A stretch of 64,000 nt of DNA from Enterococcus hermanniensis. Lineage in GTDB: Bacteria; Bacillota; Bacilli; Lactobacillales; Enterococcaceae. Under the pieces are notes generated by a model, which made no database searches, was not told the DNA's origin, and was given only the letters and a program-made list of their open reading frames with translations. Shown here piece by piece: positions 57,902 to 64,000 of the stretch (position 1 is the stretch's first letter; every line of letters begins with the position of its first letter). A program made the position numbers and the translations under genes. The DNA lies in assembly GCF_001885945.1 (NCBI RefSeq), contig NZ_JXKQ01000002.1:1-64000 (forward strand), read 5' to 3'.

Positions 57902-60139
57902 TTAAACAAAGCGAGCAATTAATTGTAAAAGTTGTTCAGACAATTTTGAGATATCTGAAATATCGACAAAGTGCCCTTCTCCGTATAGAGAGCGTAATTG
58001 ATCTTTATCATCACCAATTGCACATGCGATAAAAAGAATTCCTTTGCGTTCGTAGTCGTCCAGTACTTGTTGGATGTCTGCTTGCGCTTTGCTCCCCGTA
58101 TAATCTGGTAATGCTTTTGGTTGTCCATCACTGATAGATAATAATACTTTTGTATCCGCAGTTTGCTGACTTAATTTTTCAGCCAATAATTTTAATGGGA
58201 CGCCATCACGATTATTTTGCCGCGGTTTCATGGTGGATATTTTAGCTGCTAAGAAATCATAACCATCCTCGAATTCTTTATAGGAATAAATCGATGTTTT
58301 CTCTCGTTGGCTAAGATCTGCAGAATCTCCATATAACATTAACGGAATCTTTGTCTGTTCGGCAAAAAGACTTAAGGCTACTGCTGCTAATTTCGCATTT
58401 TGAATTCGGTCCTCTTTCAACATCGAGCCTGATTCATCAACACGGACCGCTAATGCTAAAGATGGCTGTTCATTCGGTGGATTTTTCTTGTCAAAATTTC
58501 TTAAATCCCCATACGCTACACGGCTAGGATTAAATTTAGCTCCGTAATATTTACCTGTAGCATAATCAGTACTAACTTCCTTAGCTAATAAGTCATTGAT
58601 CACACGGCTTAAACTAGCTACTTCGGGCTGAACGATTTGAGTCAATTTTTTACCATCTGCAATAGCTGACTCATCAATTGTTGGTCGATGCAAGATCGTT
58701 CCTTCTTTTGCATGGATTGTTTCTTTTAATGTCGCTCGGATTTCTCGGTTTAATTCTTTACGTTTGGTTTTATCCATTTCAGTCATTTCATCCAGAGACA
58801 TCGCTGAACCAACTTTTTCTTGCTCATCCATTGATGCAGATGTACTTTGAGCCTCCGCATCTCCACGCTCAGCAGCTTCATCGATTGCTGTATTCTCTCC
58901 TCTTGTAGTTTCTTTCACTGGGTCTTCTTCTGCTAGTTGCTCGTTCGTTTCAGACACGTCTTCTGAAATCGATTGATTCGGTTCACTCACTAAAGTAGCT
59001 TCTTCGGACTCTTCGAAAATATTACGGTCATCAGCCTCTGCTTGGCTAATTTTCCGACCTTGCTGCATTTTTTGCTGATTCTTTAATTGCTGTAACTTCG
59101 TTAATAAACGACTTTCTTCTAATGCATCTTGTAAAATCTTTAATTCATTTTCATCTGTGGTCAATTTATATAGGACTTTAGGGAAGATCGTCTCTAGAGG
59201 ATCTTGACCCTGCTTTAAGCTATTGACCCAAAAGAAATAAGAACGCATTCCTGCTACACCTTTGATGGCATTAACTTTTGCTGTCTCATCTAGTAAGCGA
59301 ATGATCAATGCCATTACTTCAAGATAGTCACGATCTTCATAAGTTGTTTTAGCAATTGCTCGTTCAATCATTACATCAACCGATGGTAGATCCATTTTTT
59401 CTGCATGTTGCATGCGATCGCGTAAAGATTCATTTAGCGGACGGTTCCCTTGATAATTTCGATTCGTTGTTACGATTACAACACAATCAGGATGACGACG
59501 AATGATTCCTGTCGGTATATTTAGTAGCCCATTTGGTTCTAAAGCCGAATTTAGTGCTACTAAAACCGATGCATCACGAATGACCGTGGGTTCCTGTATT
59601 TCCAATAAATAACCTTTTTGCATCGCCCGAACGATTTCTGAAGGATAGAACTTATACTCTACAGTGGTTGCCTCATCTTCTTGATCAATCCGTTTGATTA
59701 ATTGTTGGAAGCGAATCTTTGCTTGATTGGCATCGATTTGAAAATGATTTTCGATTACTCCAAGTACTGCCTGCAAAGAATCTGCTTGGTAAATAGCTTC
59801 TAATAATTCATGGTCTTCCTCATTATCTGTTTTGACAATTGGAAGCAACGCTCCAAAGATATCTGTTTTATCCATATCAGCAAAACAAGTGACTTTAGTA
59901 TAAGGAAGTTGTAGATCTGCCGACAGTGCCCGTGCTAATTGCGTCTTCCCCGATCCAGCATCTCCTTCCAGTAATACATTCATCACCTTCATTTCAGGAT
60001 CTAGCCAATTCATTTTTATTTCAGCAGCGATTCTCAATTCTTCTTTACTTGTTTTATGGCTCGTTGGCTTTTGCCAAATCATCTGCTCTTCTATTTTAGT
60101 AAATCTACGTCCCCCCGTTACTACAAAGGGTTTATCCAT
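57902..60139 (-). CDS. MoxR/NorQ-type AAA ATPase fused to a VWA domain
   Basis: A 745-residue protein. The N-terminal AAA domain has Walker A LLEGDAGSGKTQLARAL (about 57-70), IFGALLP, and VVIVTTNRNYQGNRPLNESLRDRM, fitting the CbbQ/NorQ group of MoxR ATPases. A long acidic, low-complexity linker (about 370-470) follows. A C-terminal VWA domain has the metal-binding DESGSM (about 568-573) and ISDGQPKALPDY, like CobT. In cobalt chelatases and NorQ systems ATPase and VWA parts are separate proteins. Here one chain holds both, so it is probably a self-contained remodelling chaperone. The 159-residue gene upstream is its probable partner. Its target is unknown. Confidence 0.85.
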   Translation of the reverse strand: MDKPFVVTGGRRFTKIEEQMIWQKPTSHKTSKEELRIAAEIKMNWLDPEMKVMNVLLEGDAGSGKTQLARALSADLQLPYTKVTCFADMDKTDIFGALLPIVKTDNEEDHELLEAIYQADSLQAVLGVIENHFQIDANQAKIRFQQLIKRIDQEDEATTVEYKFYPSEIVRAMQKGYLLEIQEPTVIRDASVLVALNSALEPNGLLNIPTGIIRRHPDCVVIVTTNRNYQGNRPLNESLRDRMQHAEKMDLPSVDVMIERAIAKTTYEDRDYLEVMALIIRLLDETAKVNAIKGVAGMRSYFFWVNSLKQGQDPLETIFPKVLYKLTTDENELKILQDALEESRLLTKLQQLKNQQKMQQGRKISQAEADDRNIFEESEEATLVSEPNQSISEDVSETNEQLAEEDPVKETTRGENTAIDEAAERGDAEAQSTSASMDEQEKVGSAMSLDEMTEMDKTKRKELNREIRATLKETIHAKEGTILHRPTIDESAIADGKKLTQIVQPEVASLSRVINDLLAKEVSTDYATGKYYGAKFNPSRVAYGDLRNFDKKNPPNEQPSLALAVRVDESGSMLKEDRIQNAKLAAVALSLFAEQTKIPLMLYGDSADLSQREKTSIYSYKEFEDGYDFLAAKISTMKPRQNNRDGVPLKLLAEKLSQQTADTKVLLSISDGQPKALPDYTGSKAQADIQQVLDDYERKGILFIACAIGDDKDQLRSLYGEGHFVDISDISKLSEQLLQLIARFV

Positions 60140-60157
60140 CTTAATCCCCTCTTTCGT

Positions 60158-60637
60158 CTAATATCCTAATTCGTCTAATAGACGTTTTAATGTCCGATAA
60201 CGTTGTGCGATTAAATCGCCATCCTTATTCATCGTATCATTAAATAAAATAATGTCTTCATCGATTTTAGGATTTTCGGTATCTACTTCTACTGTCATTC
60301 GTCCGCCTTGTAAACCAAGGATCTCAACAGTTGGATTTTCTGGATCATAAAATTTTTCATAACGATACGCGTCTTGGAGATAAATGCTTGATTGAGCCAC
60401 TAAGATCGCTAAATCAAGGATACGAGTGATTGGCAATTCTTCTGACTGACGCGACCATTTCTCTCCTGTATGACGCCAAACTTTTCCTGAAATATCGACT
60501 TGTCCTCGGTCATTCCATTGGGCAAGTCCCAGGGTCAATCCTTTTGCATCGCTATTCCAAGCATGATGTCCATCAATTTTGTCATAGTCTTCTACTAAAA
60601 ATACCGGTTTATGTTTTAAATTTGTCGGAATCTTCAT
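60158..60637 (-). CDS. Small partner of the AAA-VWA protein (DUF6530-like)
   Basis: This 159-residue soluble protein has KHKPVFLVEDYDKIDGHHAWNSDAKGLTLGLAQWNDRGQVDISGKVWRHTGEKWSRQSEELPITRILDLAIL. That long motif recalls the DUF6530 family of unknown function (assignment from memory). GGAGG precedes the ATG. It lies 18 bases upstream of the AAA-VWA gene and should be translated with it. It could be the client, an adaptor or a toxin-like neighbour. Confidence 0.65.
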   Translation of the reverse strand: MKIPTNLKHKPVFLVEDYDKIDGHHAWNSDAKGLTLGLAQWNDRGQVDISGKVWRHTGEKWSRQSEELPITRILDLAILVAQSSIYLQDAYRYEKFYDPENPTVEILGLQGGRMTVEVDTENPKIDEDIILFNDTMNKDGDLIAQRYRTLKRLLDELGY

Positions 60638-60750
60638 AATAAGTTCCTCCCTACCTATATTTACTTATTTAATCAATCACCTTTACTAATTTAGTCATTT
60701 ACTAAATTACTAATGAAGCAAGGATACGAAATTCTCTATTTTTTTGCAAA

Positions 60751-60780
60751 CAAAAACTCACTAAGAAACTTAGTGAGTTG
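60751..60780 (-). terminator. Terminator of degV-family gene
   Basis: AACTCACTAAG pairs with CTTAGTGAGTT around AAA; on the minus strand a run of T follows. Confidence 0.85.
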
Positions 60781-60784
60781 AGGA

Positions 60785-61630
60785 TTACTTCGCTACACCT
60801 AAAGCAATGGCTTTATCACCTAAATGTGTCCCGATAACTGGACCAAATGTGCCAACGTCAATCGTTGCATTCGGATATTTTTGACTTAATTTTTCGACTT
60901 CTTGTTGCGCTAACTCCGGATTATTTCCATGTATCACGTAAATTCGTAATTCTTCATTGTTTTCTTGACGATGTTCTTCAATGATATCTTCGGTCCGTTG
61001 CAACGCTTTTTTTAATGAACGAATCTTTTCAAATAAAACAATTTTACCAGTCTCAAAGGTTAAGATAGGTTTGATTTTTAATAAGCCGCCAATAATTGCT
61101 GCACCGTTGGTTAGACGTCCTCCACGAACAAGGTTATCTAGATCATCAACAATGATGTATGCATGTGTTGTATCACGAATTTCGTCGACTGCGGTCAATA
61201 CTTCTTCTAAGGTTGCGCCTTGATCGCTCATCTCTAGTGCTTTTTCAACCATATACCCCATTGGGACACTTGTGATTTTTGAATCATAGGGAATTACGTT
61301 TAATCCTTCAATATCTTCTTTGATCGCCGTTAATGTACGAACAAAACCTGAGATACCTTCAGATAAATGAATACTGATTACAGTATCATACCCTTGTTCC
61401 TTGATCGAGCGATACAATTCATAGACTTCGCCTAAAACAGGTTGAGATGTCTTAGGGAAATTTTTACTATCTTTTAGCTTGTGATAAAACTCTTCGTAAC
61501 CAATATCCAACCCTTCTTCAAAAGGCTCGCCATCGATGATGACTGGAATTGGGATCACAAACAAATCTTTGTGGTTACGTGTGCGTTCATTCAGATAAGC
61601 GGTGCTATCTGTCACGATCGCTAATTTCAT
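60785..61630 (-). CDS. DegV family fatty-acid-binding protein
   Basis: This 281-residue protein has the DegV pattern: LAIVTDSTAYLNERTRNH at the start, TSQPVLGEVYELYRSI, ISIHLSEGISGFVRTL, DSKITSVPMGYMV and a C-terminal GTFGPVIGTHLGDKAIALG. Members bind a fatty acid and, as FakB, present it to the fatty acid kinase FakA for incorporation into phospholipid. No fakA is in the window. GAGGAAC precedes the ATG. Confidence 0.92.
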   Translation of the reverse strand: MKLAIVTDSTAYLNERTRNHKDLFVIPIPVIIDGEPFEEGLDIGYEEFYHKLKDSKNFPKTSQPVLGEVYELYRSIKEQGYDTVISIHLSEGISGFVRTLTAIKEDIEGLNVIPYDSKITSVPMGYMVEKALEMSDQGATLEEVLTAVDEIRDTTHAYIIVDDLDNLVRGGRLTNGAAIIGGLLKIKPILTFETGKIVLFEKIRSLKKALQRTEDIIEEHRQENNEELRIYVIHGNNPELAQQEVEKLSQKYPNATIDVGTFGPVIGTHLGDKAIALGVAK

Positions 61631-61708
61631 AATTAGTTCCTCGTTTCAATCAAATTTACAATAAGTATAATATAGCATATTACAAGTTTCATGGAAATGA
61701 AAACTCGA

Positions 61709-62890
61709 TTACTTTGCTAAAAACTCTTTAACTGCTTGAGCATTTTGGCTTGTATCGATAGCTAAAGCACTACCCGCGTTATCTGTATCGATATATGACC
61801 AAGACCCATCAATCGGCAATGTTAATCGTTCAATTCCTCCGACTGCTTTTGCAAAATTAAAGAGATTGCCCAAGACAAACGTGTTTGGCATATCACTAGA
61901 TAAGTATCCCCATATTTTCCCAGCTGCATACGGACCGCGCAGTAATACTAATGGATTCTTCAATTGACTGAAAACAGCTTGCATGACTTGTTGCTGACGG
62001 CGAACACGACCAAAATCTCCTTCTTCATCCATCCTGAAACGCGCATAATTTAGTAATGTGTGTCCATTCATCTGTTGCACACCTTTAGAAATTGGTTCAT
62101 CGATGTAAGAACTCATGTCTTTTTCAGCATCGATTTTCACTCCATTAGGAAAAAGAGCATCGACTCCTTTTTCAAACGTTTGGAAATCGACCATCGCATA
62201 ATACCGACAATCAATTCCAAAATTTTCTTTTAATGTTTGCCGAACCAAATCTGCTCCACCATAGGCATAGGCAGCATTTAATTTATTTTGTCCAACCCCA
62301 GGAATATCGACATACATATCGCGCATAAAAGAAACCAATTTAGGTTTGCCTTTTCCATCTACTTGTAAAACCATCATTGAGTCCGAACGCCCACTGATAT
62401 TGTCACGCGTGTCGCTTCCTAAAAGTAAGATGTTCTTTGTACCATCTTCCGAAGTAACACCACTAAATTCCTGTGTTTCGATCGCCGGCATACTGGAATC
62501 GTGTTTCGCCGCAAAATTGCCCACGCCGAACGCTACAATCGAATACGCAAATAGAATAACTAAAATAGTAAGAATAATCCTTTTCCAGCTTCTCTTACGC
62601 TTCGGTTTTTGTTCGTAAGGATTTTTCGCTCTTCGCTTAAATGGAAAATGAAATCGTGGTCGCTTTATATTCAATGATTTCTTTGGACTATTCGTCTGTG
62701 AAGCTTGATCTTCATAATAAAAATTCTCTACCGATTCTGATTCATGGTCTAATAATTCTTCGGGATTGTTAGTTGTATTATTAGATGATTGCACTTTTTT
62801 CTTTATTTCACGTCGAAAGCCAAAAGGCTGTTTTTCTTCCTTTTGACTTTCTTCATGAATCTTTTTATATTTGTCCATCCGACTACTCAT
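61709..62890 (-). CDS. LytR-CpsA-Psr family cell-wall polymer ligase
   Basis: A 393-residue protein with a long basic cytoplasmic N-terminus (to about 100), one membrane helix (about 101-125) and an extracellular LCP domain. Its signature regions are ILLLGSDTRDNISGRSDSMMVLQVDGKGKPKLVSFMRDMYVDIPG, NKLNAAYAYGGADLVRQTLKENFGI and LLNYARFRMDEEGDFGRVRRQQQVMQAVF, containing the Asp and Arg residues that bind lipid pyrophosphate. LCP proteins attach wall teichoic acid or capsule to peptidoglycan; Psr of enterococci is one. ATG at 62890 follows AGAGGTG. It is not beside pbp5, unlike psr in E. faecium. Confidence 0.92.
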   Translation of the reverse strand: MSSRMDKYKKIHEESQKEEKQPFGFRREIKKKVQSSNNTTNNPEELLDHESESVENFYYEDQASQTNSPKKSLNIKRPRFHFPFKRRAKNPYEQKPKRKRSWKRIILTILVILFAYSIVAFGVGNFAAKHDSSMPAIETQEFSGVTSEDGTKNILLLGSDTRDNISGRSDSMMVLQVDGKGKPKLVSFMRDMYVDIPGVGQNKLNAAYAYGGADLVRQTLKENFGIDCRYYAMVDFQTFEKGVDALFPNGVKIDAEKDMSSYIDEPISKGVQQMNGHTLLNYARFRMDEEGDFGRVRRQQQVMQAVFSQLKNPLVLLRGPYAAGKIWGYLSSDMPNTFVLGNLFNFAKAVGGIERLTLPIDGSWSYIDTDNAGSALAIDTSQNAQAVKEFLAK

Positions 62891-62967
62891 GATGCACCTC
62901 TTTACCTTCATCTCTATGTATAGTAATAAAAATAGCAAATCCTACTGTTTTTGTCTTATTTTTATCA

Positions 62968-63009
62968 AAAAAAATTAGAAAACCTTAATTACTAAGATTC
63001 TCTAATTTC
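62968..63009 (-). terminator. Terminator overlapping the end of pheA
   Basis: AAATTAGA...CTTA pairs with TAAG...TCTAATTT over the pheA stop; on the minus strand a run of T follows. Confidence 0.7.
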
Positions 63010-63841
63010 TTTGTAAATACGTTGGATAATTACCAATTAATTTTACCGTAAAATCTTGCTGGCTTAACTGCTGCAATACCCTAACTAATTTAGTCTCTGT
63101 TGGAACTTCTAAGTCAATGATGAAGAAATATTCACCCAATTTTGTTTTACGGGTTCGTGATTCGATCTTTGTTAGATTGATTTTTTCTTCAGCAAAAACA
63201 GCCAATCCTTTATAAAGGGCTCCTGGATGGTCATGCGCCAGATCAAATAAAATTGTTGCTTTGCGTTTTTCTAAAATTAAATTACTTTGAATCGGCTGAT
63301 CCCCTAAAACCCAAAAACGCGTTTCATTCGTCTCGATCGATTGGATATCTTCTTGAACGATTACTAAGCCAAATTGCGCCGCCGCTTCTCGCGAGCCGAT
63401 CGCTGCATAATTTTCTTCAGGATGTTCAGCAACTTTTTGCGCACCCAAAGCTGTCGAACCAGTCTGTTCGATATCAACAGTTGGAAAATGTTCCAAAATA
63501 AAATTTTGTGATTGCGCCAATGCTTGTTGATGGCTACAAATCAATTTCGTTTTTTCCCAATCAGCCTGATGAACCGGGTGGACCATCAATTGCTGCTGAA
63601 TTGGGAGAACGATTTCTGCTTGAATAATCGGTAATGTCTTGAAAATCAGATCTAGCGTCGGTAACACCGATCCTTCGATCGCATTTTCAATCGGAACGAC
63701 ACAATGATCGATTTCTTGGCGACGCTGTGCCTCAAGTAACGATGTCAAAGACTCATAAGGTATCAAAATTTCAGTCGAGAAAAATTGATGGGCCGCCGCA
63801 TAGGTGAACGAGCCTTTAGGACCTAGATAACCTACGCCCAT
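63002..63841 (-). CDS. pheA: Prephenate dehydratase
   Basis: This 279-residue protein makes phenylpyruvate from prephenate in phenylalanine synthesis. It starts MGVGYLGPKGSFTYAAAHQFF and has HCVVPIENAIEGSVLPTLD, then TGSTALGAQKVAEHPEENYAAIGSREAAAQFGL. A C-terminal ACT domain (about 190-279), including HPGALYKGLAVFAEEKINLTKIESRTRKT, binds Phe for feedback. It overlaps the aroK stop by one base (TAATG), so the two are coupled. Confidence 0.95.
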   Translation of the reverse strand: MGVGYLGPKGSFTYAAAHQFFSTEILIPYESLTSLLEAQRRQEIDHCVVPIENAIEGSVLPTLDLIFKTLPIIQAEIVLPIQQQLMVHPVHQADWEKTKLICSHQQALAQSQNFILEHFPTVDIEQTGSTALGAQKVAEHPEENYAAIGSREAAAQFGLVIVQEDIQSIETNETRFWVLGDQPIQSNLILEKRKATILFDLAHDHPGALYKGLAVFAEEKINLTKIESRTRKTKLGEYFFIIDLEVPTETKLVRVLQQLSQQDFTVKLIGNYPTYLQRN

Positions 63842-64000
63842 TAGGAAGCTACCTGCTGAATGATTTCTTCAACAATCTCTTTAGGCGACTTTTCCGAAGT
63901 ATCGACTGTAATCTTAGCTAATTTTTCATATAGTTTTTCTCTTGAAAAGAATAAGCGTTTTAAATCTCCATCATCATTTTTGATTGCTAATGGACGCATA
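63841..64000 (-). CDS. aroK: Shikimate kinase, C-terminal end (cut by window edge)
   Basis: The last 52 or more residues (MRPLAIKNDDGDLKRLFFSRE onward, ending EEIIQQVAS) fit the C-terminal lid and helix of shikimate kinase, in particular RP-L and LFFSREKLYEKLAKITVDT. The gene continues beyond the right edge. Its stop overlaps the pheA start by one base, as in aromatic amino acid operons. Confidence 0.8.
   Translation of the reverse strand, partial: MRPLAIKNDDGDLKRLFFSREKLYEKLAKITVDTSEKSPKEIVEEIIQQVAS

Noticed and set aside
1-64000. tRNA, rRNA, CRISPR arrays, insertion sequences and replication origin
   Set aside because: I scanned for these and saw no cloverleaf with conserved GTTCGA arm and anticodon, no regularly spaced repeat units, no transposase and no DnaA-box cluster.

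Overview
The window looks like a chromosomal segment of a low-GC Gram-positive lactic acid bacterium, most likely an Enterococcus or a close relative. I infer this from a full-length PBP5-type low-affinity penicillin-binding protein, an enterococcal-type NADH oxidase, LtaS-family lipoteichoic acid synthases, a LytR-CpsA-Psr protein, the paired DUF3290/DUF421 membrane proteins and the low-GC codon use. The species cannot be fixed from the sequence alone.

Layout. Bases 1 to about 2570 appear to be the right end of a prophage: the tail of a late-gene product, one small phage ORF, a broken small ORF, a Panacea-type antitoxin with a PemK/MazF-like toxin, and a two-gene operon behind a promoter whose spacer holds a LexA-type box. 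The element ends inside comEA. Only the last 34 codons of comEA remain here, joined directly to comEB and comEC, so the late competence operon is interrupted. From 5.5 to 17.9 kb lie housekeeping genes: holA, a flavodoxin with an NfnAB-type electron-bifurcating pair, rpsT, a Fur-boxed P1B-type metal ATPase, uppP, a histidine phosphatase, a glyoxalase-II-like hydrolase, a holin-like protein, a nuclease-helicase fusion and yajQ. From 18 to 27 kb come a YitT transporter, a SufT-like factor, a MarR/nitroreductase/monooxygenase stress operon, DUF3290/DUF421, and a two-gene envelope locus (LtaS-like phosphoglycerol transferase plus cellulose-synthase-like glycosyltransferase).

From 27 to 40 kb there is an OpuC/EgtUV-type ABC transporter joined to a flavoprotein disulfide reductase, a PD-(D/E)XK plus sce7725 plus GNAT cluster, a guanylate-kinase-like gene divergent from pbp5, a secreted DUF1002 protein, and a pair of unrecognised genes. 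From 40 to 53 kb there are asnB, a MutS2 paralogue without its Smr domain, ltaS, an SDR, NADH oxidase, OsmC, and a LysR-led operon of carboxymuconolactone-decarboxylase-like, SDR and zinc alcohol dehydrogenase genes. A 579-base stretch with no gene follows. From 53.7 kb to the end come an acetyltransferase, a membrane protein, an NAD(P)-binding protein, a pyridoxal-kinase/ECF S-component/YwlG operon, a MoxR-type AAA plus VWA fusion with a small partner, DegV, an LCP protein, pheA and the 3' end of aroK.

Themes: envelope assembly (uppP, two LtaS-family proteins, GT2, PBP5, LCP), redox and electrophile stress (Nox, OsmC, nitroreductase, NfnAB, disulfide reductase, SDR/ADH operons) and the prophage scar in the competence operon. 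The least explained loci are the GT2/phosphoglycerol-transferase pair, the AAA-VWA pair, the transporter-reductase operon, the nuclease/sce7725 cluster and the 37.9 to 39.8 kb gene pair. No tRNA, rRNA, CRISPR array, insertion sequence or replication origin was seen.
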